A stretch of DNA of 64,000 bases from Cantharellus purpuraceus. Taxonomy: Eukaryota > Basidiomycota > Agaricomycetes > Cantharellales > Hydnaceae. The translations under genes were made by a program, and so were the position numbers. The stretch lies in contig JALBUN010000005.1 of the NCBI GenBank assembly GCA_025174535.1, positions 124,001 through 188,000 on the forward strand. Direction: 5' to 3'. Below, piece after piece: positions 1 through 11,814 of this stretch. A model generated the notes under the pieces. It did no database searches. It was not told the DNA's origin and was given only the letters and a program-made list of their open reading frames with translations. How positions within the stretch are numbered: position 1 is the first letter of the stretch; every line of letters starts with the position of its first letter.

Positions 1-2084
1 CCTCCGAGCCTGCCTTGGAGCGCGGCTGACCACACTCTGACGGAGAAGTTCATGGACAAAATAAGAGACTGAAGGAAAGTGGTGTACTAACCTGGGACAA
101 GGGTAGTGAAGGGTGGTCGTCATGCAAGGGTGAAGATACTACTAGGTATAGGTACGGCGGGTCAGTGCTGACGGCGGACATAGGTATTGGTACGACAGGG
201 CTATGCTAGCGCGGACATGAGCATAATAAGCACGACAGTGACAGCACTACTTATAATATGTACGTACAGTACCCCCCTTGCAACGCGTACGCCCCGGGCC
301 ACATTTGAACGGGGGAGGTCTGCGCCTGACAACTGGCAGGGTCTACTTTCACTATGTATATATAGATAGATGTATGTTAAAGCACACACTATTGGCAACG
401 TACTAACGGAGCCAGTCTTGCGGCACCGAGGATCCCGGAGCGGGGCGATGAAGAAGTGGAGGGTACACGTTTGAGGTTATTTTGCAATGGGTGTCTGGTT
501 GCTAGCTGGTTGGTTAGTTATGTTCGCTAACGTAGTGGCTCCAACCTATGTCTCGGATGCCGGCGCAATGCTGTGCGATTTGCGTTGTGAGCTGTTGTAG
601 GGTTAGTGTAATACTGTGGCGATCAATGTCATATAAGACTATGCAAATTTCTCGGGGGGGGGTCTTTATCTGTCGTTATGGGACATGCTGACGTTGATGG
701 AGTAGTGGTGAGCTGAGCCCGTGTCCTGTGTGCACGTACTATTAGCGATGTCGACCCCGAGGCCGTCCGTATATTGTGTCGTGGTGTTGCAGCATACGTC
801 GTCAGCCGAGATATAATAATGCAAAAAAAGGGGGAGATTGTGGCTGGGACATGCCAATACAATTAATCGGCCGGCCGGTACACTCGCAGACACATACTTG
901 CACCAGAAGTTCCAGAAGACCCTCATCGAAGTACTGCTTCTTCTCATACACAAGGCAGGTGAGCGGGAGGAAGGCAAAGGAAGGGAAGGAGGGATAACGT
1001 GGGGATCACCTTGCTGGTGAGTGCCAGTACTTGAACTGGGTCCCGGACATGGAAAGTTACACGAAAAAGGAACTATTATGATTGAATATGATGATCGCGA
1101 AGACAAAGAAGACAGTTGTAGGGAGGGAGGGCATAAAAGTAAGGAACGGGATGCCGTCGACCTATTAACAGCTATATTAAATTGTGCGCTTGTGTGAGGA
1201 GGAGGGGATATGCGTGTCTTGGTTTTTTTTTTTTGGACGGCGAAGGGATAGATAGCCGTGAAGTTCACGGAAATGTTTTCATTCTGGGAGAAGAGGGGCG
1301 AGAAAGCCTACGTTTTGGAGTCGAAGGTCAGACATTCTCGGAAAAAAGGTCACGCACGTCCTTTGAAGCACACGACCCAGCTCATGTGACGCCAAGCTCC
1401 TTTCTCTGGCGTCTACGCGTAACCGGAACCCCTCGATATAAGTGATCAGGCACGCGGGAGAATTGAGATTCAAATTCGGTTATCCACGTGCTCCACACTT
1501 GTGTGTACCGCAAAATAGCAAAATATCGGCTTCCTGGCAGTCTTACAAGGCTTACAAGGTGAGTTAATCAACACTGATGGAATGTAGAGCTCAATAATTG
1601 AGAAGCTGCTGTGGTTGTCATCATGCATTATATTTCCTGCGAGGATTGCCGTGCACAGATGTATCTCTGATTGAAAGGCTCTCGATGAGAAAAGTAATGG
1701 AGGAGCGGCATTGTTCGGCAACGGATGCCAGGTATCACCATGTACCGCGCGGACAGGATGACCCTTGCACATTCTCAAGAGTCTGTACTTTTACACTACT
1801 TGGGATCTGTCCGAAATTTAAATTTTATAGGAGGAAGATCGGTATTCCCACGCTCATGATGATCTTCGATCGCTGTCCAAGAGGATAAACTGGCAGCTGT
1901 GGTTTGAATGGCTCTTAAGACGGCCCGACAGTACGGCACGGCCCGGAATACATCCATTTTGGGGTAGCTCTGCTGGACGATATAAGAAGCTTATGGTGGA
2001 CCAATGGTCCTCTTTCCTTCCCTGGCGCTCGTCTTTCCCCTCTTCCAGTTCGTTCGTTCGTTTATTGTACACCATCGAGCAACC
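1..2084. other. gene-free stretch upstream of the sugar transporter
   Basis: All open frames here are short and overlap on both strands. None has recognisable motifs or fungal-type splice signals linking it to another frame. I see no repeat shared with the transposon block. The last 100 bases hold the presumed promoter of the downstream transporter. Confidence 0.5.
1981..1988 (+). promoter_or_regulatory. TATA-like box of the MFS transporter gene
   Basis: TATAAGAA lies about 100 nt upstream of the transporter ATG, followed by a pyrimidine-rich stretch (2015-2050) typical of fungal transcription start regions. The assignment is positional only. Confidence 0.4.
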
Positions 2085-4338
2085 ATGTCCAAAGCAGGGT
2101 TTTTCCAAAACATTCACGTATACTGTACGCCACAACTCCTTGAGAACAACTTGTGCTTCGAGCACCGGCGCTGACCCGATTTATTCTATGTTACGCGTAG
2201 TTATCGCGTTCACCGCATACTGGGGTATTTTTCTCTTTGGCTATGACAGTACGTCGCACATTCTTGTTTCCGCCAAACATCGGCCACTTACGCCGCCTGC
2301 ATGTGTCTTTAGCTGGTATTGCCGGCGGAGTTGTTACACAAGCCACGTTTCAGCAAGCATTCCATGTGAAACACAAGGATGTGAACACTGTTAGCTCCAA
2401 TATCGTATCTGTGCTCCAGGCCGGTGCATTTTTCGGTGCTCTGGGCAGCGCACCCATCTCATGTACGTTCGAATACGGCCAGCCCCAGCATTTTTGAAAG
2501 TTGATCACGCACGCTTCAATGCAGCGTGGCTGGGACGACGATGGTGTAACGTGGTCTTTTCCCTTATTTTCGCCGTCGGTGCTGTATGTATCCTCGCATT
2601 CTCTGTCCGCACATTTGCCGAACGTCTCTCCGTTTTTAAAGATCCTGCAAACCATTTCGGGAGGCTCGCGTGGCCTAGGCTACATCTACGCGGGACGTGT
2701 TATTGCCGGACTGGGGATTGGCGCCATCTCCGCCGTCGCACCAACATATGTGTCTGAGTGCTCCCCCAAGGAGGTCCGGGGGCGTATCACGGGTATGTTC
2801 CAGGTGCTTGTCGCTACCGGTGTCATGATCAGCTACTTTATCAACTGTACGTTTGTCCGTTGGTTTTCAACTCCAGATAATGTTACATTACTTGTTATTG
2901 TTTATCCTGATGATCATTTTATAGACGGTGTCAACCGGCACGTCAAGACCGGGCCTGGTATATGGCGTATTCCATTCGGGTTCCAGCTCGTTCCCGCGGG
3001 CATCATGTGCTTTGGACTCTTGTTTGCAACCGAGTCCCCTCGTTGGCTCGCGCAAAAGGGAAGAAATGACGAGGCGTTGAGAAATCTAGCGCACTTGCGT
3101 CGGTTGTCCCCCCACCATGAGGCTGTGCGCCTGGAGATGGCTGGTATGTTGGGTCCACTGCGATGAATCTAGGTAATATGTTAGACTAATGAGCCGGTGG
3201 GTAGAAATCGAGGCCTCGATTGAGGAAGAGCGTTCGGCAAGGAAGGGACTCGGGTTAAAAGAGGCTTTCTTCGGAAAGGGTAACTTGGTTCGCTTTGCTA
3301 TCGCTTTCGGCATGTATGTCCGGCCTCCCTACCCTAATCTTTCTTTCATTCTTAACCCTCCCTTCTTCGCTCCCCTCCCTTCTATCCACCCAGCTTCACA
3401 CTCCAACAATGGTCTGGCCAAAACTCCGTTGGATATTACGCTCCCCAGATTTTTAAATCCATCGGGTACTCCTCCGACTCTGCATCGCTTCTCGCGTCTG
3501 GCGTATACGGCGTCGTTAAAGTGGTCGCCACGATATTATTTGTGACTTTCCTCGTAGAGCGCACAGGACGCAAATGGTCTTTGTTCCACAGTGGTATGTA
3601 CCAACCCAAACAATATATCACATGCTCCCAACGAGTGTTCTAATTCACTTCTGACCACGTTGATTTCATCTTTCGTTTTTCAGGCCTATGGATGGGCATT
3701 CTCTTCTTCACTATTGGTGCCCTCCTCAAAACCCACCCCCCCATCATCGGCGGGCCCATCTCCAAAGCCTCGCAAGCTATGGCCGGTCTCCTTTACATAT
3801 ATGTCGTCGCCTACTCCTGGGGATGGGGCCCTGTCCCCTGGATCTACTGCGCCGATATCTTCCCGAACCGCACGCGTCACTACGGGCTGGCCTTTGCCAG
3901 TGCAGTGCAATGGTTCTGGAATTTCGTTGTGAGCAAGGAGACACCGACGATTGAGGCGAATTTGCAGTGGAAGCTATTCATGATGTTTGCGACGATTAAT
4001 ATCGCGGGGATGGCGGTGTTTTCGTTGTTTTTGCCTGAGACAAAGGGGCGGAGTCTGGAGGAGGTGCGCTCTGCTTGATGGGCCCTGTGGTTGGGGTCTT
4101 GGCGTGGCGGTTGCTGATGGATTCTTGCTTTCTCGCTTTTGTAGATGGATATTATCTTCGGCTCGGTGAGCCAAGAGGCACGACAAGTCGATATCAACAG
4201 AGTTGCACACGGTAAGTCGTTCTCCCCGTTTTCGTGTTCATGGTCGTTGATTTTCATCGTTTTACTTACAACACAGCTCTAAGTGGTCAGGACGACACAT
4301 CGTCAGAACACAAAGGTTCGATACGTCACATTGCCTAG
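2085..4338 (+). CDS. MFS sugar transporter (hexose/general substrate type), 11 exons
   Basis: A plasma-membrane sugar permease of the major facilitator superfamily, sugar porter family. Exons: 2085-2124, 2201-2248, 2313-2462, 2525-2583, 2642-2846, 2925-3143, 3205-3313, 3394-3593, 3684-4063, 4145-4211, 4277-4338. They join in frame to 512 aa, the usual length of the family. Visible signatures in order: GYDT-GIAGG after helix 1, LGRRW in the loop 2-3 region, the AGR-RGRITG stretch around helices 4-5, PESPRWLAQKGR before the central loop, QQWSGQNSVGYY in helix 7, GRKW in loop 8-9, and PETKGRSLEE after helix 12. Introns are 54-90 nt with GTACGT/GTATGT donors; one donor is GTGCGC. Exon 1 is short and its ATG was chosen because it alone gives the right phase for the first intron. 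The substrate cannot be read from sequence; hexose is the default guess. Confidence 0.92.
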
Positions 4339-5356
4339 AGGGAAGAGGAGAGAGAGCACAAGAGAGTGAAAGGGTTGCGTGTGCTGAAGGGTATATGGAT
4401 TTGCGTATGGACACCGCACCTCATACCCCACCACACACCGTACACCGCCACCGCCACCGCCACCACCACTACTTGCATCACCCTACCCCACTCATACAAG
4501 CTATATACTCCCCCCTCCCTGCCCCTATGCCACACCATCATCGCTCGTATCTCCCTCTCCCTCTGTTACTCCCTCTCTCTCCATCGTCTTCTTGGTATCC
4601 CAGTCTCCATCAGCATCTGCATATTATTTGCCTCTGCCCCCAAATCTCACCCCATCGTCGTTCGTTTACATCCTTCTTTCTCTCTGGTAGTGTTTTTTCT
4701 TCGTCCGAACGTAAGCTATGCTTCTCTCTGATGTCACCCACACCCACATGAATACTGGAATAAATGCTGTCGTTCGGCGCGGTCCGTCAAGAGAGTGAGA
4801 GTGCTGCCAATGAGTCCTGCAGAATCGGTTGATGCTGCACGCCATATGAGCGAAACAAGCTCACCAGAAAAAATAATGCCAGGTACTGACCTGGTGCGAT
4901 TATTCTCATCACATGCTCTCTGCTTCTACCTTGATATTCTGATATTAAAGTTGAAAGTACACTGCGGTTGGCAGACGTGGAACATATGCATCAATCTAAA
5001 CACGCTGCTGATATCCTGATCAATTACTTGTTGCAAATAGGTCATTGAGTCTACAAGCACCCATAATAAGTAGTATATTTCGACATCATAATCCCGTCGT
5101 CTCTCCTCAGTCTTTACACTCACACAGTGTAGACTGAGGCGAGATGCTTCACTTAGTTACTGGTTATTACTTGTACTCATATCTACCTGTGTCTCAGCTA
5201 AACTCCGGCATAGTTCCGCTCTCAACATTACTGACGGCTTTCTGTGGGCGGAGTTTACTTACAAGCGGCGCGCCGGCGGCCATTGTCATTGAAGTTTGCC
5301 GATTGATGGCCGCAGTGACTCAAAGACGTTAACGTCGCGGTCGTGTGGTCGTGATA
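4339..5356. other. gene-free spacer between the transporter and atl1
   Basis: It contains a long pyrimidine-rich tract (about 4430-4700) that opens several frames on the + strand, but these have low-complexity composition and no motif. It probably holds the transporter 3' UTR and the atl1 promoter. Nothing else is recognised. Confidence 0.5.
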
Positions 5357-5954
5357 ATGGACAGTGCAGAATTTCACGTTTTGGTAGGTTGGGAATTATG
5401 TATATGTGGTGTGTGTCGTATATTGTTGAGCTTTTAGGTGTATCATGTCGTACGCCTGATTCCATATGGAAAAGCGACCAGTTACGGTAGGTTGAATGAG
5501 TGTTCTGTTGGTCTTATTTATCGATTCTCACATGCATTTGTGGGTGTAGGACATATAGCGAAGTTAATGGGAATGCCTGCGCATGCTCGACATGTTGGGC
5601 AAGGCATGTTTGAACTATAATAGTTTCGATGGTTTCTGATGCATCATATTTGATGTGATCATCTATGTCTTTTCGCGTACGAACGAATCCCGCAATAAAC
5701 TCACCACCGCCAACTCCCAACCCTAATACACACTAACAACAGCCCTCAAACATCTACACCCCGATACTGACGTCCCATGGCAACGCGTGGTCTCCGCCAC
5801 CGGCCAGATCTCCTCTCGAGGGCCACAGACAGAGGGTGCAGACCATCAGAGACAGGCATTAGAAGCAGAGGGTGTGCAAGTGCAAAATATGAAAGTGTCG
5901 TGGAGAGAGTATGGGTGGTTTCCCGACAGTGTCAGCCTCGAGATGGAAGCATAG
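5357..5954 (+). CDS. atl1: alkyltransferase-like DNA repair protein (Atl1 family)
   Basis: A small nuclear DNA-binding protein of the ATL family. ATLs resemble O6-methylguanine-DNA methyltransferase, bind O6-alkylguanine without repairing it, and hand the lesion to nucleotide excision repair. Exons 5357-5383, 5438-5486, 5550-5603 and 5743-5954 give 113 aa, close to the roughly 110 aa usual for fungal Atl1. Seen directly: VYHVVRLIPYGKATSYG, GHIAKLMGMPAHARHVGQ (helix-turn-helix with the conserved Arg finger region), then DVPWQRVV and an RQ-ALEAEGV tail. The methyltransferase active-site PCHRV reads PWQRV, so the acceptor Cys is Trp. That is the defining ATL change and rules out an active MGMT. 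Intron 3 (5604-5742) starts with GC rather than GT. The ATG at 5357 is the nearest one that keeps phase into exon 2; the N-terminus is the least certain part. Confidence 0.88.
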
Positions 5955-6107
5955 GCGTGATGGGTGAAACAAAGGAAACATTTGAAAAATATGCCCATGT
6001 TTCCGGATAAACTTAAAGCCTCCATTTTTAGTCCCTATTTTTAGTCCCTATGTGTTTCTTACTTTAGCATGACAATCCGGTTCAGTTCTTGCTATCTCCG
6101 TTTCAAG

Positions 6108-6482
6108 TGTCAGCAAACACAAGTTCGTAGTGTCATCTGTTTGTCTAGGGACGGACAACACTAGGTATTGGAATGTGGAACGTATACACATACCACAATG
6201 CGTCAACATGATTGTGGTTAAGCATGCCGTGTTCCACTTGTCTCATCACTACTATTCCGCTGTTCCACACTCCACACTGGTGACCATATATATAGTGGCC
6301 ACCAGTCATTCCTTCCCCTCAGTTGTATTCTCTACATACTGACTGAGGTAAGGAATTAAGTCTTATTTATTTACTGTCGGTCCACTCATGTACTACGTCG
6401 TACAGATCTGTCTGTACAGGTACTTGGAATAAAGTCGTATTCTCTACATACTGACTGAGATCTGTCTGTACAGATTCTAACA
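6108..6482 (+). repeat. probable 5' LTR of the copia element
   Basis: A TGTCAGC...TTCTAACA segment sits just before the copia gag. It has a TATATATAG box near 6285. Two stretches occur twice in its right half: GTATTCTCTACATACTGACTGAG and GATCTGTCTGTACAG. The left edge is uncertain (6108 or about 6129) because the partner 3' LTR is missing and no target duplication can be checked. Confidence 0.45.
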
Positions 6483-6682
6483 CTAGGTGAGCCTCATTTC
6501 CATATGTGCAAACTGTCCCACTCAGTCAGGTGATGAAGACTTAGATATGGAACGATTTGCCCTCAACATGGACTCATGTGGGTTCAGAGTTCGGCGGAGT
6601 ACTGAAAATCTTTTTTGGTGCCTACTGGAGTTCATGCCCTTTCCACTGAACTCCAGCCTCTGCCTGCCTAAGTTGTTAGGTT

Positions 6683-7727
6683 ATGGGCCCTGCCAGCGAA
6701 TCAGAATCACATGCATTCAAATTTCCAAAGCTCAATGGCCAGAACTACTCACTCTGGGCAAGCACATGCAAGCTGCTGCAGTCTCACTACCTTTGGCTAA
6801 TAGTCAATGGTATGGAGACTTGTCCAGAAGCACCATCTAGTGCAAAAGCAGCTACTGCAGAATGGAAGCTTGAGTGAAAGGAATACATGGATTGGTTGTG
6901 TGTGATCAGGTGGCTCAGGGTCTCATGAAGGGTGCTACTGAGAGCTCTCAATGGCCACATGTTTTGAAAGTGCCCAAACATCAAAGCAGATGTGGGACAT
7001 GTGGCATGACATGTATGTGACCAATCAGCAACACATTGATGTCCACTACTACTTTGAGGAATTATATACTTGGAAGTACATAGACATGGACCCCATGGCT
7101 GACCACATTGCAGCCATGCTGGACCTTGGACAGAAGATCATGGCTGCTGGGGAGATGCTGCCTGACATTCATGTTGCTCAGGCACTCATTCTCTCGCTCC
7201 TGCACAACCCATCATGGGACATCATCAAGATCCAACTGTTTAGTCTGGAGTCACTGAAGCTCACCTCTGCAACTGTTAGCAGTACACTCATCGCAGAAGC
7301 CAACCATCGCTCTAGCGATAAGTCTAGTGAAACAGCCTTACTAGCTGGGAAGAAGGTGAGTGGTGATGGCAGAAGGAAGAAGACTGGAGAAAAACCAGAT
7401 GATGAGTGTTGCTATTGCCATGAAAAGGGTCACTGGGTCAGCAAATGTCCCAAGCATGAAGAGGAGGAGAAGAAGAAGAAGGACAGTGGAGGCATGGCTA
7501 ACCTCACTGTCACCAACCTCCAAGAATTAGGTGAACATCAAGTGGGATGCATATACATGGCAGGAGAGACCTCCACATCGGCCAAGTTGATTTTGGACTG
7601 TGGTGAAACATCACATATGTTTTGTGATAGAGGATTCTTTGCCACTTACACCCCAGTGAGCTCACACAAAACAATTGCTGTCAGGGATGCTCGCAACATC
7701 CCAGTAGCTGGTCATGGTTCTGTTTGA
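6683..7727 (+). pseudogene. Ty1/copia gag and protease region, broken
   Basis: From the ATG at 6683 the frame reads a copia-type gag start (FPKLNGQNYSLWA) and hits a stop near 6877. The homology resumes in another frame from about 6951 to 7727. The second part carries a CCHC zinc knuckle, C-YC-HEKGHW-VSKC, near 7410-7450, followed by a Lys/Glu-rich linker. It ends in the aspartic protease start LDCGETSHM at about 7593-7620. Functional copia proteases have DSGAT or similar here, so Cys-Gly replaces Ser-Gly and the site is probably dead. At least one frameshift and one stop make this non-functional. Confidence 0.85.
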
Positions 7728-8790
7728 TTCAGAAGCATACTACCTAAAGGTTTCTGGACCATTACACTTCTTGGTGCTATGCATGTCCCAATGCTTGCTG
7801 CAAACTTGGTCAGTCTTGGAAAGTTGCAGCAAGAGGGTGCATCCACCATGAGCTTCAAGAAAGGACTGTCAGTCTCACTAAAAGGGGAAGAACTGCTTTG
7901 TGGATCACTCACTGGTGACAGTGGTACACTGTACCACATAAACTGCCTTGAGGTGCAGAGAAACTCTGCATATGTTGCAACTAGTGGGAGTCTCTGTCTC
8001 TGGCACTGATGCTTAGGTCACCTGCACTTGGATACAATCCAAGAAATGTTGCAGAGGAATATGGTAGATGGACTTACCATAACATCACCCAATGAGTATG
8101 ATCATATGTGTGAAGGTTGCGCACTTGGCAAGTCACATTGGCTGCCATTTCCTAAGGTCAGCAACACCCAGTATGAGAAAATGGACTTACTAGTTGTTGA
8201 CCTTGCTGGTTTGATGTCTGTTGACACCTGGAGCGGAATGTGATATGCATTTGTGGCTATTGAGGTCTCTAGCTGGCTTCCAGTTGGGTGGCTCCTGCAA
8301 TCAAAGGATGAAGCTGGAACTGCCTTGAAAGAGACAGTGGCAATGCTGGAGCAACAATCTGGTAAACTGTTAAAGCAGATCAGGTGTGACAACAGTAAAG
8401 AATTCACCAAGAACTTAGTTGATTCATTCTGTCACTACAATGGTGTTGTTTTGGAAACAACAGTCCCCTACTCACCAGAACAAAATGGCATCGCTGAAAG
8501 AGCAATTGCTGTTTTCTTTGAAATGGTCAGATGCATGCTCCATTCAGCAAAGATGGACCTATGTTACTGAAGAAGAAGCATTCCTATATGCCATACATAT
8601 ATGCAGTTGCTCCTATATGTCAGCTCTGCAAGGGATGGTTCCAACAGAAGCCTGGTCAGGAAAGAAGCCTGACATATTCCACCTATGAACGTTTGGATCT
8701 ATCACATATGTCAACATTCTGAAGAAGCTTTGTGGTGGCAAACTAGACATTACCTCTGTTAAGTGCTGGTTACTTGGCTGGTGGACTAAT
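7728..8790 (+). pseudogene. Ty1/copia integrase region, broken
   Basis: This continues the copia polyprotein after an in-frame stop. A protease C-terminal part (LGAMHVPMLAANLVSLGKL) is followed by the GAG-pre-integrase remnant with LGHLH and CEGCALGKSHWLPFP (HHCC-like). Then comes the integrase core: Asp in LLVVDLAG, Asp in IRCDNSKEF and Glu in PYSPEQNGIAERA, matching the D,D-35-E triad. Stops at about 8008, 8242 and 8568 break the frame. The fragment after the core (PTEAWSGKKPDIFHL, VKCWLLGWWTNET) is interrupted at 8795 by the L1 solo LTR and continues in frame after 10224. Confidence 0.85.
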
Positions 8791-8795
8791 GAGAC

Positions 8796-10224
8796 TGTAT
8801 GGGAACCACCTTTTCCCTATCAAATCCTATTTATGCAGCACCAATGTGCTATACTTTGCTTTTCCATTCCTAAATATCAGCATATATTTGATGCTTGTAC
8901 CTGGAATGGACTTACTCAAATATTCTCTATTTTTCCATATTTTTTTCGGAAATATTCCATGCAGAACTCAGCCCAGAATCATTTATTTCTGCTGTGCTAC
9001 AGTTGTGGACCCATAGGCACCCACAAACCTTCGCACAGCCGGCTCTCCACCTTTGGACCAGGCATTTGGCCTGAATTCAAGCTCAGATGTCTCTGATCAA
9101 TAAATATTCTAACTTGACAACCACAGCCTCTCAGGACACTATTTTCTGTGGAGATCATCACCTGAGATGTGGCTGTCCATGGCTGTCCAAACCAGTGCAG
9201 AAAACAGGGTGGATACCCTTCTTTTTGCCTGATCAGTGCCTAGTTCAGGGATCAAATCAGGTGATGGGTGATCAGATCAGGTGATTGCCTTGGAATATTC
9301 TACCCCTTTCCATAACATTCTAGCTGTTTCCTTCTATTATTAGATAGAACATTCCAGAAGCATTATTCAGCTCCTGATCAGTGTTATTTCAGTGATCAGA
9401 ACCTGTGATTGGCTTGGAATATTCTACCCCTTTCTTCCACCTTCCGCAACCTTCCAGTAGTTTCCATCTATTAATAGGTAGAATATTCCAGAAGTATTAG
9501 TCAGCCCCTGTAAATACAATATATAAGGAGGTCATTCTGCCTCTGAAATAGTAACATATTCTACCACTTCTACCCATCTTCTGCACACCAGTGTGACGTG
9601 ACATACAGTGTCATCCTCTATCTCAGTAACTGTTGATTGTCCAGTTCAAGGATCTTTTACAGTTGTGTAACTGTATTCGATTGCACTCGAAGTAGTGATT
9701 GTCCTGCTTTGGGCGTGAGTGTAGTATCTGCCTCATGTGACTATGAATCTACAGGGTGAGATTGTCTGTTGATAGTCCTGCCATTAGTGCTCTTGTTTAA
9801 GTTACTAGTGTGTACTGCCTTTGCAGAGCATTAGAAACTTGAACTTGTGTGAAGCAGTTGCTAGACTACTTCACACATTGCTGTTACCCACTTCAGAGTG
9901 CCACTGGTTGGACGGTTGGATTCATCCACCTACTTCCTTTAGCCTCTAAGTGCATTCCCCTCTTTTTGGAATATCTGGACCCCTAAGTGTCCATGAACTC
10001 TAGACTCTGGAAGTCTTATTCATTTCTTGCTGCTAAGAAATGTATTACTTTTCTGCATATAGTTTGCATTGACCAATACAAAGGATTGTAACCAAAGTAC
10101 AAATGTTAAATTGTTTCTGGAGTTGTGCTGCAGCAGGGTTTGATATTCTTCTCAGCTGTTCATTCACGGAATTGTGGTGATTTAGAGTTTGCCCTAACAC
10201 CATAATTTTGCAGGTTCCAAAACA
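8796..10224 (+). mobile_element. solo LTR, family L1 copy 1, inserted in copia
   Basis: The 1429-bp unit starts TGTATGGGAACC and ends GGTTCCAAAACA. It is flanked by a perfect 5-bp target duplication GAGAC (8791-8795 and 10225-10229). Removing the unit and one GAGAC restores the copia reading frame (WWTNET joined to KGYRLEDIETGKL). A TATAAGGAG box lies at 9522. About 100 bp is duplicated inside the unit (around 9285-9390 and 9410-9510), sharing GGAATATTCTACCCCTTTC. No coding region is present. Two further copies in the opposite orientation lie at 12711 and 29726. Confidence 0.9.
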
Positions 10225-10229
10225 GAGAC

Positions 10230-11452
10230 AAAGGGTTATCGGCTTGAAGATATAGAGACTGGGAAGCTGATTACAGCTAGAGATGTATGGTTTGTGGAGG
10301 ACCAAACTCCAGGGGATATTACCATAATCAACACTTGAGGGGTCACCCCAACACACACACTGAGATCCAACGGTTAGTCCCCAATGATACAGGACAAACA
10401 GAAAAGGAAAACTCACTGGTGCATGGAGAGAAACAGTGGATCTGAGCTAGATAGCTTCCAAAACACCCCTGAGAACACTCACATGCCTTCTCCCCCAGAA
10501 CTGGAACCAGACCTGCAGCCCCCATTATGCTCACATAGGTGGACTAACCTACCAACCAAAACCACCCCACACAAACTCAAAATCTGACAATGCAGTTTGG
10601 AACTGCAGCAACCAAAGATGAGATAGAGGCAGCATGACAACAACCATGGAACTCACCGAGCATTCATAGTATACACAGATGAACCATGAACATACAGTCA
10701 GGCCATGAGATCACCCTACTCAAAGCAGTGGGAGAAGTCAGTGGCAAAGGAATACAATCAACTGAAACAGACCGGTACCTTCGAATGGGTTGAGAAACTT
10801 CCAGAAGACTGGAAGGCAATTGGCAGCCACATCGTCTTCAAGAACAAGCACAATGGTGATGGCACATTTCTCCAGCATAAGTCCTGCATTGTTGCAAAGG
10901 GCTTCTTGCAGGTGCCTGGTCAGGACTTCAATGACATGTTTGCTTTGGTAGCAAAGTTTAGTACACTACATACCCTACTATCTGTTGTTGCCCATGAGGA
11001 CCTTGAATTGCACCAAATCAATGTAGTTGGTGCTTACCTACAAGGTGACCTGGACGAAGAAATTTATATGGAGGTTCCCAACAGGATCAAGGAAGAGGGG
11101 AAGGCTGGTTGGTACTGGAAACTGAAGAAGGCGCTATATGGCTTAAAACAAGTGGGGCATCAGTGGAAAACAAGACTTGACAAAACAATGAAGGGACTCA
11201 ACTTCCAGAAGAGCCAGGTGGATGACTGCCTCTACATCCTTTGAGAAGACAGTGTCATCACACTCCTAGTACTCATCTATGTGGATGACATGGCTGTCGC
11301 CAGATGAACCCTCCAAAGGTTCAAAGAGTTCAAGTTGGAGTTTAAAGAAAACTTTGACATTACTGATGTTGGTGAGCTGAAGTACATACTTGGCATTCAG
11401 GTCACCTGCGACAGAAGAGGATGCACCATATCCTTGAATCAGATGGCCTACA
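10230..11452 (+). pseudogene. Ty1/copia reverse transcriptase region, broken
   Basis: After the L1 insertion the copia polyprotein resumes (KGYRLEDIETGK, RDVWFVEDQ), is interrupted by stops, and then has an open stretch at 10705-11244. That stretch shows RT landmarks: WEKSVAKEYNQL, VFKNKHNGDG, VAKGFLQVPGQDF, QINVVGAYLQGDLDEEIYMEVP and KALYGLKQ. A stop follows. The catalytic YVDD box is at about 11279-11290 (LIYVDDMAVAR), then another stop, then ELKYILGIQV. The element ends abruptly at 11452 in the insertion of another LTR; RNase H and the 3' LTR are missing. Confidence 0.87.
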
Positions 11453-11771
11453 TGTAAGTGCCCAAGGTACTTACTTACTATAGTATATAATTATAATTAA
11501 TGTATGCAGCATTTGTAAGTTGGTGTCTTAGTTCACACTGTTACACAGAACTCAACCAAGTATATTGGTTGTATGATGTGCTGTACAGTGTGATTGCTAA
11601 CCAAGTTCTGTCTACTATAGGTGGACCCACACATACATAATAACTATACATATGCACCCTATGGGCACATATATCTACCAAGAAGACAGCATTCCTTAAT
11701 GGAATGCTGCATACATTAATTATAACTATATAACTATATACTATAGTAAGTAAGTACCTTGGGCACTTACA
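11453..11771 (-). repeat. 3' LTR of a minus-strand element, with long inverted ends
   Basis: A 319-bp unit, TGTAAGTGCCCAAGG...CCTTGGGCACTTACA. The outer roughly 60 bp at each end are near-perfect inverted repeats of each other, much longer than normal LTR termini. On the minus strand the unit is preceded by a polypurine tract (AAAAAGGGGGGGG, 11772-11785), as expected for a 3' LTR. It cuts the copia element on its left. The other end of the insertion is not in the window, so a target duplication cannot be tested. Confidence 0.6.
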
Positions 11772-11814
11772 CCCCCCCCTTTTTGAATGAGGCACGATCT
11801 CATTCAGTACTTTT

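Noticed and set aside
629..1268. 200-codon minus-strand frame near the left end
   Set aside because: Ser-rich low-complexity composition, overlapped by frames on the other strand, no motif, no intron signals.
7341..7523. Leu-rich minus-strand frame resembling a membrane helix
   Set aside because: Antisense of the Lys/Glu-rich copia gag linker.
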